A stretch of DNA of 64,000 nucleotides from positions 124,001 through 188,000 of the forward strand of contig NZ_JSYN01000001.1 of NCBI RefSeq assembly GCF_000812965.1, in the 5' to 3' direction. A program made the translations under genes and the position numbers. The number at the start of each line of letters is the position of its first letter. The stretch's first letter is position 1. This document shows positions 46,175 through 56,066 of the stretch, piece by piece. The DNA comes from Pedobacter kyungheensis. Lineage in GTDB: Bacteria; Bacteroidota; Bacteroidia; Sphingobacteriales; Sphingobacteriaceae. The notes beneath the pieces are model-generated. The model made no database searches. It saw nothing but the letters and a program-made list of their open reading frames with translations, and was not told the origin of the DNA.

Positions 46175-47308
46175 TTAATTATTAAATATTTCGGCCAGTT
46201 TTTTATTTAGCGGTTCGCCCCTTAAACCATTGCCAATAATGGTTCCATCGCGATCAACCAGGAAACTGGCAGGCACGGCCCTCACCCCATATAAACGGCC
46301 TACTTCATTGTTCCAGCCTTTTAAATCGGAAACATGTAACCAAGGTAAACCATCAGTTTCAATGGCTTTTAACCAATTTTCTTTCACATTATCCAACGAA
46401 ACCGATAAAATCTGAAAGCCTTTATCTTTGTATAGGTTATATTCTTTTACCAGATTAGGATTTTCGGCACGACAAGGACTGCACCAGCTTGCCCAAAACT
46501 CAACCAAAACCACTTTTCCTTTTAAGCTGGCTAATGAAACCGGTTTTCCTAAAACATCATTCTGTGTAAATAAAGGGGCTTTTGCACCAATTGCAGTAAT
46601 GCCACTGGCTGCAATGCGCTGCGCCAGTTCTTTACCCAAATCAGTAGCGCGTAATTCTTTACTCAAAGCATTGAATACAGGCTCTACTTTGGCTACATCT
46701 ACTTTTGCTCCAGCCGATTCAGATAAGGCTACCAAACCGAAAAATGAATTGGGATGATCTTTTGCAAACTGAAATTGTTTCTCTTCACGGGCTTTGATGT
46801 TGTTTCGGTAACGGGTATCTACCGCTTTCATATAAGCCGGATCTTTTTGCTGCTCTGGTGTGCCACTGTTGAAATCGGCATTAACGGCCTTGGTTAGGGC
46901 CATAATGGTACCGCCAATGGTTTTGTTATAAGCTGCATATTCGTTGTATACTTTAGAACCGGTAAAAGTTGCATTATCCAACGAATCTTTTGAGCTGATT
47001 AACACCTGCTCTTTGCCAAAGTAAAAATAGATCACATCGCCTGTATATACGGCACGTTGTTTACCACCACCAGTATGATCAAGCGCCATGCGGGCATAAG
47101 AAATACCCGAAACATTGCCTGTAAAGCGGAAAGTTCCGTTTACCACGACGGTCGAATCTTCGTGCCCAACTCCATTATCCATATAATCGATGTAAGCTTT
47201 GGCCGGGGCATTGAGGTTGCCGATTTTTCCGGAAAGGCTAAAATTTGGTGTTTGTGCCGAGGCGATAAAAGGTGCTGCAAGAGCAAGGATTAAGAATTTT
47301 ATTTTCAT
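46175..47308 (-). CDS. TlpA-like thiol-disulfide oxidoreductase with N-terminal DUF4369 domain
   Basis: A 377-residue exported protein. Met at 47308 starts a clean signal peptide (MKIKFLILALAAPFIASAQ). The alternative Met at 47326 adds six residues. The N-terminal DUF4369-like beta domain (about 20-115) is followed by a helical linker and a thioredoxin fold (about 240-377) with active site WASWCSPC (C276 and C279). DUF4369-TlpA proteins commonly end SusCD operons in this phylum and may reduce or isomerise disulfides of imported protein or peptide substrates. It follows the PKD-like lipoprotein gene by 36 bp. Confidence 0.87.
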   Translation of the reverse strand: MKIKFLILALAAPFIASAQTPNFSLSGKIGNLNAPAKAYIDYMDNGVGHEDSTVVVNGTFRFTGNVSGISYARMALDHTGGGKQRAVYTGDVIYFYFGKEQVLISSKDSLDNATFTGSKVYNEYAAYNKTIGGTIMALTKAVNADFNSGTPEQQKDPAYMKAVDTRYRNNIKAREEKQFQFAKDHPNSFFGLVALSESAGAKVDVAKVEPVFNALSKELRATDLGKELAQRIAASGITAIGAKAPLFTQNDVLGKPVSLASLKGKVVLVEFWASWCSPCRAENPNLVKEYNLYKDKGFQILSVSLDNVKENWLKAIETDGLPWLHVSDLKGWNNEVGRLYGVRAVPASFLVDRDGTIIGNGLRGEPLNKKLAEIFNN

Positions 47309-47344
47309 TTTTTGTGTTAGTTTCATGATTAATTAGTGGATCGC

Positions 47345-48766
47345 TTATTTTCTGATTGCCATATCTACAGGAACACCTGGAATGCCTTCGATCTTTTTAA
47401 TGAATACGCCGTTCATTCCGGTAGCTATGTTTAGAAAGGAAATTGCTTCTTCTGTTCCTACCATCAATCTTTCTTCATCTTCGCTAAGTTTTAGCATAGA
47501 AATCGTTTTTCCGGTAAAGCTTGTGGCCAGTTCTCTGAGTTCTTCATTTACAGGATTATACCGGTAAACTTTACTACCATTGGCAATATAGATTACCCCG
47601 TTTTTAGCCCCGCTCCATTTTGTATTTTCATTGATTAACTCCTGGCGTATAAAAACGCGTTTATGCTGAGGGGTAAAAGTAAACGGACCGTTAAACTGAA
47701 CATTAAACTTAAGCTCGTAAATCTTTCCGTCGGCTCCTTTGCAAAAGGCAAAACAATCTGCGTTATTGAGCTGCTCCAAATGGACAAGATCCATACCCAC
47801 ATTCACAGGATCAAAAACAGTTGTTGTGCTAACCGAGTATTGCGTACCAAAATAAACAGGTGCTCCATATAGGTTGATTCTGACAAATTGTTTCCTGTTG
47901 CGATCGAAACCAATAAAATAAGTGGCTGCCTGCGTAAAGCTCATTACAAAGGAAGGAGCCAATTCATAGTCGCCATCAGCAGGTAAACCAAACATGCCAT
48001 AGGTAGCAGCCTGATCCCAGGTACTGGTGGTACCTCCGTAAAATTTGCCGTTTACCACCCCCATCATCACCCCCTGAGGATGTGATATAAGGGAGCCAAC
48101 CTCAAGATTATCAGGTGTGGTAAAAAAATTATTCCTGAGTGTATTGGGATATTTCGGATCTTCCTGCATGGTATTTGGCTCGAGCCTGATACCACCATTT
48201 TTTGTAATAATCCAATACCCTAATAAGGTACTTCCGGTAAATGTATTTCTAAGCAGAAATAAATTTGTGGGGTTTGGAGGCAGATCCTTGCCCTGCATAG
48301 CCCTGTATAAACGCGCCTGCACACTGCCGTCTGGTTTTACAAATGAAAATTGCGTTATTCCATTTTCAATGCTTAATACTGTTGTTCCGTTAGCAAATTC
48401 GGTTCCGCCATCTACGTAAAAGTTGTGGAAATATTTCATTCCATTAGCTTTGTTAAAAACCGTGAGGCGAGCTGAATACCGTTTGGCCTGCAGGCCGAAG
48501 ATAATACGTAGTGCCGGTCCGGTATAAAGTACATCATTACCTTCCATTACACTGATTTTCCATTGAAGCTCAATGTTTACAGCATCTGCACTTTCTATTT
48601 TTGGTTTGATGATCAAACTATCGCCCACACTTGCGGTGTAAACAGAATCGAGGTTTAATAATTTAGGCTCGACAGGCATATTGATATCATAATTACCAAG
48701 GTCTTTATGACATGCGGCAAGAGAAAGCACGCCTATTATTAATATAATTAATTTTCTAATATCCAT
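47345..48766 (-). CDS. PKD-like family lipoprotein
   Basis: A 473-residue lipoprotein (LAAC, C19) when started at Met 48766 (MDIRKLIILIIGV). The ORF limit at 48802 would overlap the preceding gene, whereas the chosen start leaves a 10-bp gap. The opening CHKDLGNYDINMPVEPKLLNLDSVYTASVGD, and a PKD-like beta sandwich (about 40-125) followed by a propeller-like C-terminal half, match the PKD-like lipoproteins found after DUF4843 genes. It is likely a surface accessory of the SusCD complex. Its ligand is unknown. Confidence 0.78.
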   Translation of the reverse strand: MDIRKLIILIIGVLSLAACHKDLGNYDINMPVEPKLLNLDSVYTASVGDSLIIKPKIESADAVNIELQWKISVMEGNDVLYTGPALRIIFGLQAKRYSARLTVFNKANGMKYFHNFYVDGGTEFANGTTVLSIENGITQFSFVKPDGSVQARLYRAMQGKDLPPNPTNLFLLRNTFTGSTLLGYWIITKNGGIRLEPNTMQEDPKYPNTLRNNFFTTPDNLEVGSLISHPQGVMMGVVNGKFYGGTTSTWDQAATYGMFGLPADGDYELAPSFVMSFTQAATYFIGFDRNRKQFVRINLYGAPVYFGTQYSVSTTTVFDPVNVGMDLVHLEQLNNADCFAFCKGADGKIYELKFNVQFNGPFTFTPQHKRVFIRQELINENTKWSGAKNGVIYIANGSKVYRYNPVNEELRELATSFTGKTISMLKLSEDEERLMVGTEEAISFLNIATGMNGVFIKKIEGIPGVPVDMAIRK

Positions 48767-48776
48767 GTTTTTAGAT

Positions 48777-49586
48777 TTAAATAACTTCATTGCCGTTTTC
48801 ATCTATAAAATAGTATTTGCCATTTTGCATATTTTTCCGCAAAAGTGTTTTTTTGGCCGGATTTTTTTTATTGTAGAAATAGTAGCTATCTGTATTGCCA
48901 GCAGTTACCTCTTCAATTACATATCCTTTTGCTTCATTTTTGGTAACCCAATTAAAAGGGTTGTTTAACATCGTGGTTAACAAACCTATATAATAGAGGT
49001 TTTTGGGTGCGTCCAGACCATCAGTCGAGAGTGAGGTTTGTCCGGTTACCAGAATAAACAATTCATGTTTGGTCCTCGAATAAGGAGGCAGCGGCCAGGT
49101 ATCCCACCAACCAGGTTTTTCCAATTTTGCAGAGAATACTACTTTTGCCCTAATTAAATACGGGTTTTCGATGCCCAGGTCTGGTGTGCCGGTTAATTTG
49201 ATCAGTATCGAAACCGATCTGTTTTCGAGTTCCTTATCCTTATTATAAATTACTACAGGAATGTATCCTATCCCCCTGTTAGGAAGAATAGAATATTGTG
49301 ATTTTAGTGCTTCATAATGAACACCAACCTTAGCTGTAGAGGAATCAGCGTCTACCCGTGCACTAAACTTTCTGTCTTCACCGGTTCTTATTCCGGATAA
49401 ACGTACCGGTAGCCAAACGGTATCCTGAGCTAATGTGGGATTATAGGCAAAAGTTCTTACGATACTGTCTTTATCGCCATTGTAAATATCGAAATAAACA
49501 TTGGCACTGTGATCAAAACGCATCTCTTCTGCTTTCTTGCAGGAAGCAAGGCAGAATACCGCGAATATTAATATATATATTTTCAT
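48777..49586 (-). CDS. DUF4843 lipoprotein
   Basis: A 269-residue lipoprotein (LASC, C16). It is beta-rich, with the DUF4843-type pattern DTVWLPVRLSGIRTGEDRKFSARVD, VGVHYEAL and VSILIKLTGTPDLG, resembling a Calx-beta-like strand arrangement. It sits between SusD and the PKD-like lipoprotein, the usual place for this family in FecI/FecR-linked SusCD operons, and probably takes part in surface ligand binding. Confidence 0.8.
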   Translation of the reverse strand: MKIYILIFAVFCLASCKKAEEMRFDHSANVYFDIYNGDKDSIVRTFAYNPTLAQDTVWLPVRLSGIRTGEDRKFSARVDADSSTAKVGVHYEALKSQYSILPNRGIGYIPVVIYNKDKELENRSVSILIKLTGTPDLGIENPYLIRAKVVFSAKLEKPGWWDTWPLPPYSRTKHELFILVTGQTSLSTDGLDAPKNLYYIGLLTTMLNNPFNWVTKNEAKGYVIEEVTAGNTDSYYFYNKKNPAKKTLLRKNMQNGKYYFIDENGNEVI

Positions 49587-49615
49587 AATTTGCTATTCAT
49601 AAAATTTCACCTTGT

Positions 49616-51106
49616 TTATCTGCCACCGTAAACGATTTCATCGTTAGGCAATGGAAGTACGAAAATGTTATCGGAAGGGGGAATAACTACGCCTGTTTGC
49701 CCTACAATACCCCTGTTTAGCCTTTTGTACATATAAAATAACTGACCTTCTGCCAACCATTCCTTACGTGCATCTTTAAGGAGTTCTTTTAATAAATCCT
49801 CTTCATTGTTTATAGATAAAGGATCGCCAATTTGCCTGGCTTCACGAACCTGGGTGAGGTAATTTACTGCAGTTGCAGGATTGCTTGCGTACGAACACTC
49901 AGCAGCAATGTAATACATCTCACTCAGCCTGATTGCGGGCGCCATCAGGTAATGTAGATTTGCATTTGCCTCTGCACTTAAGGGGTTTCTGCGGTATTTA
50001 ACAATATCATAAGATCTAGACGATTGATTTGAAGTAGCAGATAACCAGTATTTGTAGCGTGAATCACTTGCTCCGGCTGTTGCCTTTTCATAGATATAAT
50101 CAGCAGCATCTTCAATTAAATAAAAACCTCTGGTACCACTTTGAAACCAATTGTCTTTTATTTCTTTTGCAGCGCCAGGTATGTACCATCCAAAAACAAG
50201 CTCCTTGTAAAGAATACGGTCTTTTTTAGAATCCTCAAAAGCTTCAAAATCACTTTTTGCAGTCCATGGGAATTTTTTAGAGTCGATTACCTCCTTAGCA
50301 TTAGACAAAGCTTTCACCTTATCATTTTTATAAAGATAAACCCTGGCCAATGTTCCGCATACTGCATAATAATTCATGCGGTGCCTCCTGTTCTGTAAAA
50401 AAAGACTGGCGTTTTTCTCCTCTGTATTTTTCAGCGTATCGCTAACCAAAGGATAGTTTACGATATAACCGGCACTCCGGATGGGGTCTACTGTTAAAAG
50501 CTGTTTTGACTCTTCCAGATCTTTGATGATTAAATCGATGGTTTGCGACACTGTAGACATTGGAGTAATTTCTTTTGTATACTTGTTGGCGTAGGGAATT
50601 CCATTTGCAGCAGGATTTCTTAAATACGATGGCGCAAAAAGACGCAGCAGATCAAAATGCAGGTAGGCCCTTAAAGCAAGTGCTTCTCCTTTTACAATGG
50701 CATAATTTGAACCGGTAAAAACATTTCTTTTTGTATCAACATTTTCAAGAATCAAATTACAGTTCACAATAGAATTGTATAAACCGGCCCATATTTTATC
50801 CTTCCGTTTGATAAACTCGCCATGTTTATAATTGTATAATGAGGTTTGCCTGTAATCTTGCCCGTCATCGCGCATCGAAAAATTTTGTGCCAACACCTCA
50901 GTTGTACCGAAGGTAAGTTCTTTACCATAAAGATCTGATTCGGTACTGCGATTATACACGCCATTTATTGCTTCCATGAAACCGTTTTCGGTACTGAATA
51001 AAATTGGGGCGGCGATTTCTGATTCCGGCTCAATTTCCAGCCATTTCTCACAGGAACTGAATAATCCTGTTACTAAAATAAGGCAGATTAATAATCTAAT
51101 ATTCAT
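49616..51106 (-). CDS. SusD/RagB-type nutrient-binding lipoprotein
   Basis: A 496-residue lipoprotein (FSSC, C19). The SusD fold is shown by CEKWLEIEPESEI, the ALALRAYLHFDLLRLFAPSYLRNP helix pair (about 130-155), IRLSEMYYIAAECSYASNPATAVNYLTQVREAR (about 390-420) and the closing KEWLAEGQLFYMYKRLNRG. It is the partner of the SusC encoded 31 bp upstream in this minus-strand operon. Confidence 0.9.
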   Translation of the reverse strand: MNIRLLICLILVTGLFSSCEKWLEIEPESEIAAPILFSTENGFMEAINGVYNRSTESDLYGKELTFGTTEVLAQNFSMRDDGQDYRQTSLYNYKHGEFIKRKDKIWAGLYNSIVNCNLILENVDTKRNVFTGSNYAIVKGEALALRAYLHFDLLRLFAPSYLRNPAANGIPYANKYTKEITPMSTVSQTIDLIIKDLEESKQLLTVDPIRSAGYIVNYPLVSDTLKNTEEKNASLFLQNRRHRMNYYAVCGTLARVYLYKNDKVKALSNAKEVIDSKKFPWTAKSDFEAFEDSKKDRILYKELVFGWYIPGAAKEIKDNWFQSGTRGFYLIEDAADYIYEKATAGASDSRYKYWLSATSNQSSRSYDIVKYRRNPLSAEANANLHYLMAPAIRLSEMYYIAAECSYASNPATAVNYLTQVREARQIGDPLSINNEEDLLKELLKDARKEWLAEGQLFYMYKRLNRGIVGQTGVVIPPSDNIFVLPLPNDEIVYGGR

Positions 51107-51137
51107 GTTTTTTATTTTAAATCTGTGATTAAAAAGT

Positions 51138-54100
51138 TTAAAAAGCTGCTCTAACAGAAAAGGTTAAACTCCTGGTAAATGGATAATTAATACCTCTTTC
51201 TTCTTTTACCGACGACCAACGCACCAGGTCGTTTGCAGTTACCTGGAACATCAAACTTGACATCGATAGTTTAGATGCTATTTTTTTACTCATATCGTAA
51301 GAAAGGTTAACCGATTGAAGGTTGATCAGATTATCAGGCTGAATAAATCTTGAACTTACATCAGTCTCACCGATATCAGCTATATTTTTGTAAAAGGAAA
51401 GGTCACCAGAATTCTTCCATTTTTCTTCAAAAACACGCCTGTCAACATTATAGCGTGGATCTGCATTTTCAACACGCTCCACCAGGGTTAAATTATACTT
51501 ATCACCTCCAAAAAAGGTTTGAAACTGTACATAAAGACTAAATCTTTTGTAGTTAACCGTTCCGCCAAAATAACCGCTCACTTTAGGGTTAGGATCGCCA
51601 ATTACTACGTAATCCCGCTTATCATAATCGTAGGTTATGGTTCCATCTTTTTTGAGGTATAGCTCACGTCCGTTTTCCGGATCAATACCCAATGATGGTA
51701 CGCCATAAATGGCATTAAAAGGTTGTCCTTCACTAAAACGAAGTAATGGAATACCTCTGTAGCCGCCATCACCTGGTTTTACCGACTGCAGTTCGTCTGC
51801 CCTATCATTATATTTCTTTAATGCGTTAGAGATTCTTACCACCTTATTTCTGTTGGAAACCATACTAGCATTCAGGTTTACTGACCAGTCTTTGCTCCTC
51901 ACCGCATCTACTGTTAGTCCTAACTCCGCTCCTTTGTTCTCCATATCCCCGAGGTTTTCTTTATAAGATAAGAAGCCTGTTGATGGAGGTAAGGTGATAT
52001 CCGCCAGAATATCTTTGGTAAACTTCTTGTATATCCTCGGCGTAATCATGATACGGTCTTTAAACAGCCCTATATCTACACCAATATCCGTCATCCGTGT
52101 TTTCTGCCAGCCCAGGTTTTCATTTCCATAACTGTTTACACTCGCACCAATGCCTGTTGAATACCAGTTTCCTGTATTATATTTATAAATAGTTCTTGAT
52201 AAATAAGGATCAAACTCCACAGAACCAGTAAGACCTGTAGAAGCCTTTATTCTCAATTGGCTGATTACTTTATTATCTTTAAAGAATTCCTCCTGATGTA
52301 CATTCCAGCCTAATCCGAACGACCAAAATGGAGCCAATCTGTTGTTTACACCAAACTTAGAAGAACCATCGATACGAACAGTTCCATCCATAAGGTACCG
52401 GTTTTTATAGGAATAGTTCATGGTGATGAAAGAACCGAAAAGCCGTGCTTTTTCGAGCTTGCTTAATGGTTTCCCATCTTCGGCATATCCTTTAGCAAAT
52501 CCTATACTGGTAAAGCGGTCGTTCGCAAATCCGATTGCAGTAAATTCTTTTTGATCACGAAGTTCTGTCCTCGCGTTTACACCTATTAGTGCATTAAAAT
52601 AATTACCGCCTATCTGCTTTAACCAGGTTAGCCTGATGTTACTGTCCCAATAGGTTTCTTTCATCTCCCTATTGGTATATTCTCCCTTTTCGTCGATTTT
52701 ATCTGCAGTGTACAGATAATATTTATTTGCCAATGGAGATGTGAATATATCATCGGCATTTGATCTGGTGGTTACGCTCATCTGAGCCCTTAACCTAAGA
52801 TCTTTTGCCACTTCCAGTTCGGCAGAAAGGTTATCAATGATTTCGGTATACTTAGATTTATTAAAACTACTTAAACTGGCATCATACAATGGATTAAACA
52901 CATATTCTTTTGATCGGTCCTGCTTTTCGTAGACATCCGAAATTCTCATTACCATGCCATTCGCATCTTGCAAAGGGTAATAGGGATTCATCTTTACATA
53001 ACTGGAAAAATCACCGTATGGGGATTCAGTGGCGCCCACTTGTGTTACCGACAACTCATTTCTGAATTGAATTTTCTTAACATTGTACTGGAAACTCATT
53101 CCGCCTGAATACTGGTCTCTTTGAGATCCCTTCATTGCTCCAGGTCTTGTTTGGTAGCGTAAGTTAACATTGTATCGAAAGGCTGATGATCCCCCGTCAA
53201 GATTTACAGCATGCTTATTTCCGATCGTATTGCGTAAGGGTTGAGACAGCCAGTAACTATTAACACCACCCACAACATTGGCTTTTTTGTGGTAATAAAT
53301 TTCATCCAGCTGATCCTGAGATACCTGTTGCTTAGCAGAATTATATAATCCTGCCAGCACTTCATAATCTAGTTTTTCGGCTGCATCTAAAACCTGATAA
53401 TCGCTTAAATCTGCCGCAGTTAGATTCAATTCGTAATTGTATTCGACCCTTAATTTGCCTTCCAAAGGTGTTTTAGTGGTAATCACAATTACGCCATTGG
53501 CAGCGCGCGATCCGTAGATAGCTGTTGCAGCAGCGTCTTTCAATGAGGTAACAGAGGCAATTCGGTTAACATCCAAATCAAATACTTTCTGCACACTTAC
53601 CTCATAGCCGTCAAGCATGAAAACCGGCATATTTGCTGTTCCAAGAATTTCATCCCTTCTCAATACCTGACCATCGCCACTGGGTAATGCCGAAGCACCT
53701 CTGACATTAATAGACGGAATTCTATTAGGATTGGAACCGGCAAGGTTATTATCAATCAGTTTAAATGATGGATCGAATGTGCCGATACTTTGAAGCAAAT
53801 TTTGCGGATTTACCCTTTTCAGCTGATCTCCTGATATCGTGATGGCATTACCAGTATAGTTATCTTTCTTAATCGCTTGATAACCGGTAATTACCACGTC
53901 ATTCATCTGCGTTTGCTGGGAAACAAGCTTAATATTCAGCGTTTTAACACTATTAACTTTGACTTCCTGTACATCATAGCCCACGTAACTGAAAACCAGT
54001 ATGGCACCTTCGGCAACAGTTACTTTAAACTCACCTTTCTCGTTGGTTACGCCAACACTGGCTCCGTTTTTAACCGAAATATTAACACCGGGTAAGCTTT

Positions 54101-54539
54101 CTCCGCTGTCCTTATCCTCTACCTTGCCTCTAACTTCGATCTGGCTGGCTACAGTAACAGGCTGTATTGTTGGGTTGTCTTTATTACTGATTACAATGGT
54201 TTTGTTTACAATATTAAAGTTGAGGTTTAGCCCTTTTAACGACAGGTTTAAAGCCTCAGTCAGCGTCGCATTTTTTAACTCGACAGTAACGTCAGGTTTT
54301 CCTTCCAGGAGCTCGCCTTTATAAAAGAAAAAGTAACCGGTTTGTTTTTTAATCTCCTTAAATATGGTTTTTAAAGGAGCTGTTTTACGCGATATGGTTA
54401 CGGTTTGCGAAAATGTAGCAGCCGAAATGTGCAAAGTACCGGCCAGTAATAAAATAGCAGTCAATTTCATGACCAATAAAAATTTAATCCTTACCCTCCG
54501 TATAGCGCATACGGGGTTGTAAAGGGTAGTTAATTTCAT
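51138..54539 (-). CDS. SusC/RagA TonB-dependent transporter with N-terminal STN signalling domain
   Basis: A 1133-residue outer-membrane transporter from Met 54539 (MKLTTLYN). The ORF limit at 54602 adds 21 unlikely residues. The long signal region (to about residue 43, SAATFSQ) is followed by an STN domain (53-118; LKTIFKEIKKQTGYFFFYKGE), a carboxypeptidase-regulatory domain (134-204), a TonB-box-like MNDVVITGYQ (212-221), a plug with SLKDAAATAIYGSRAANGVIVITTK and the barrel. The STN domain lets the loaded transporter signal to the FecR/FecI pair encoded just upstream, so this system is probably induced by its own substrate. Confidence 0.92.
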   Translation of the reverse strand: MKLTTLYNPVCAIRRVRIKFLLVMKLTAILLLAGTLHISAATFSQTVTISRKTAPLKTIFKEIKKQTGYFFFYKGELLEGKPDVTVELKNATLTEALNLSLKGLNLNFNIVNKTIVISNKDNPTIQPVTVASQIEVRGKVEDKDSGESLPGVNISVKNGASVGVTNEKGEFKVTVAEGAILVFSYVGYDVQEVKVNSVKTLNIKLVSQQTQMNDVVITGYQAIKKDNYTGNAITISGDQLKRVNPQNLLQSIGTFDPSFKLIDNNLAGSNPNRIPSINVRGASALPSGDGQVLRRDEILGTANMPVFMLDGYEVSVQKVFDLDVNRIASVTSLKDAAATAIYGSRAANGVIVITTKTPLEGKLRVEYNYELNLTAADLSDYQVLDAAEKLDYEVLAGLYNSAKQQVSQDQLDEIYYHKKANVVGGVNSYWLSQPLRNTIGNKHAVNLDGGSSAFRYNVNLRYQTRPGAMKGSQRDQYSGGMSFQYNVKKIQFRNELSVTQVGATESPYGDFSSYVKMNPYYPLQDANGMVMRISDVYEKQDRSKEYVFNPLYDASLSSFNKSKYTEIIDNLSAELEVAKDLRLRAQMSVTTRSNADDIFTSPLANKYYLYTADKIDEKGEYTNREMKETYWDSNIRLTWLKQIGGNYFNALIGVNARTELRDQKEFTAIGFANDRFTSIGFAKGYAEDGKPLSKLEKARLFGSFITMNYSYKNRYLMDGTVRIDGSSKFGVNNRLAPFWSFGLGWNVHQEEFFKDNKVISQLRIKASTGLTGSVEFDPYLSRTIYKYNTGNWYSTGIGASVNSYGNENLGWQKTRMTDIGVDIGLFKDRIMITPRIYKKFTKDILADITLPPSTGFLSYKENLGDMENKGAELGLTVDAVRSKDWSVNLNASMVSNRNKVVRISNALKKYNDRADELQSVKPGDGGYRGIPLLRFSEGQPFNAIYGVPSLGIDPENGRELYLKKDGTITYDYDKRDYVVIGDPNPKVSGYFGGTVNYKRFSLYVQFQTFFGGDKYNLTLVERVENADPRYNVDRRVFEEKWKNSGDLSFYKNIADIGETDVSSRFIQPDNLINLQSVNLSYDMSKKIASKLSMSSLMFQVTANDLVRWSSVKEERGINYPFTRSLTFSVRAAF

Positions 54540-54745
54540 ACCTTTGTTTTGAATGAGGTTAATAAATAGCAGCTTGCTTCGAAACCCAGCTGCTGTGTCC
54601 AAAATTTCTACCGGAAGCGTTGCTGCGCTTTCGGTTTTTTTTTGCGGTAGGAAATTAGATTTCAGGTAATTTTTTCATCATACAGTTTGGTTTAATTAGT
54701 TGATTTAATCGTTTGGTTTATTGCCTTTTTAGCGACGGGCAAAGT

Positions 54746-55879
54746 CTACCTGGTTTTACTGCCAGATACAGTAAGCACTTTACCTTTGGCATCAATATGA
54801 ACGTGGTTAAGTTCCAATATTTTGAATACTTCGGATAAATTGCTGTTTCTTGGGATTTCGCCCACATATTTTTCGTCGGTTATTTTGCCCTGATAAACCA
54901 CATCGAGGTCGTACCAGCGCGATATTTGCCGCATAATGGTTTTCAGATCATCATTATCGAAAGCAAAGAGATCGTTTTTCCAGGCCATTTCTTTATCTAC
55001 ATCCACATTTGGGTTGAGGCGAAGTTTTGCATCAGCCTGGTTAAGCAAGGCTTGCTGGCCAGGTTTTAGTTTTAAACTGTTTGTACCGCTGGAAACATTT
55101 ACAGCACCTTCTAAAAGTGTAGTTTTTACCTGTGCCTCATCATTGTAGGCATTGATATTGAAATGTGTGCCCAGTACTTCAACCGTTTGCTGATTGGTTG
55201 CCACCCTGAAGGGTCTGTTTTTATCTTTAGCTACTTCGAAATAGGCTTCGCCCTGCAGCTCTACCTTGCGTTCGTTTTTAGCAAATGATGAGGGGTATTT
55301 TAAAGAAGAAGCCGCATTTAGCCAAACTTTGGTACCATCGGGCAAAGTTACCTCGTACTGGCCTCCCCTTGGGGTCGAAATTAAGTTGGTGCTGATGGCC
55401 TGATTGGCATTCGCTACATCTTTAACAATATATTCGAGTTTACCATTAGCTGTTTTTCGCACAATAATGCCATTTTGTGCGGCTATTTCTCCGGGTTTGG
55501 CATTATCTAAATCAATAACAGAACCATCGGCGAGGGTTAAAAGGGCTTTATTGCGACCAGGTTTAATATCGTTTTTGGCACTCACGGTAAATTGTTGTGG
55601 TTCATTGTTGCGCATAGCCAGATAAAGGCCAACACTCAGGCACAATAAAATACTGGCTGCCAAAGCAATACGTTTAAATAAAAGTACTTGTTTTGCCTTT
55701 TGTCGCCCATGCTGTAGTTTCTCCCAAACCTCAGTTTGTGTAGTGCTAATGCGATGTTGCTGAGGTGTTTCACCCTCAAAAGGAAGTTGCAGATACCATT
55801 GTTCTACAATTGCTTTTTCGTCGGGTGTACAATTACCTGATAAGTACCTATCCAACAATATTTTCGCATTTTTCTCCAT
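54746..55879 (-). CDS. FecR-family anti-sigma factor
   Basis: A 377-residue inner-membrane regulator. The cytosolic N-terminus (LLDRYLSGNCTPDEKAIVEQW) binds the sigma factor. One transmembrane helix lies at about 70-88. The periplasmic FecR domain (about 165-265; STPRGGQYEVTLPDGTKVWLNAASSLKYP, ELQGEAYFEVAK) and a C-terminal DUF4974-like domain that contacts STN (about 298-372; NDDLKTIMRQISRWYDLDVVY) follow. It sits between the sigma and SusC genes on one strand, the standard order for transporter-coupled cell-surface signalling. Confidence 0.92.
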   Translation of the reverse strand: MEKNAKILLDRYLSGNCTPDEKAIVEQWYLQLPFEGETPQQHRISTTQTEVWEKLQHGRQKAKQVLLFKRIALAASILLCLSVGLYLAMRNNEPQQFTVSAKNDIKPGRNKALLTLADGSVIDLDNAKPGEIAAQNGIIVRKTANGKLEYIVKDVANANQAISTNLISTPRGGQYEVTLPDGTKVWLNAASSLKYPSSFAKNERKVELQGEAYFEVAKDKNRPFRVATNQQTVEVLGTHFNINAYNDEAQVKTTLLEGAVNVSSGTNSLKLKPGQQALLNQADAKLRLNPNVDVDKEMAWKNDLFAFDNDDLKTIMRQISRWYDLDVVYQGKITDEKYVGEIPRNSNLSEVFKILELNHVHIDAKGKVLTVSGSKTR

Positions 55880-56066
55880 TTAACAATAATCTTTTAGGGC
55901 TGATTAATGTATATACGGCGAAGGGTATAGCCTGGGGGTACGCAGAAATATATTTTTTTTATTTTTTTTTTCTCAGAGATACAAAAATTGATTCGTCATT
56001 TTGCAGATATGACACCTAAAAACTAAAAATCACTTTTTTTACATTTCTAATTGCAAGATATTTTGC

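Noticed and set aside
51138..54539. The STN-type SusC as a siderophore receptor
   Set aside because: It has the SusC signature and length and a SusD partner. FecI/FecR control alone does not imply iron uptake in this phylum.
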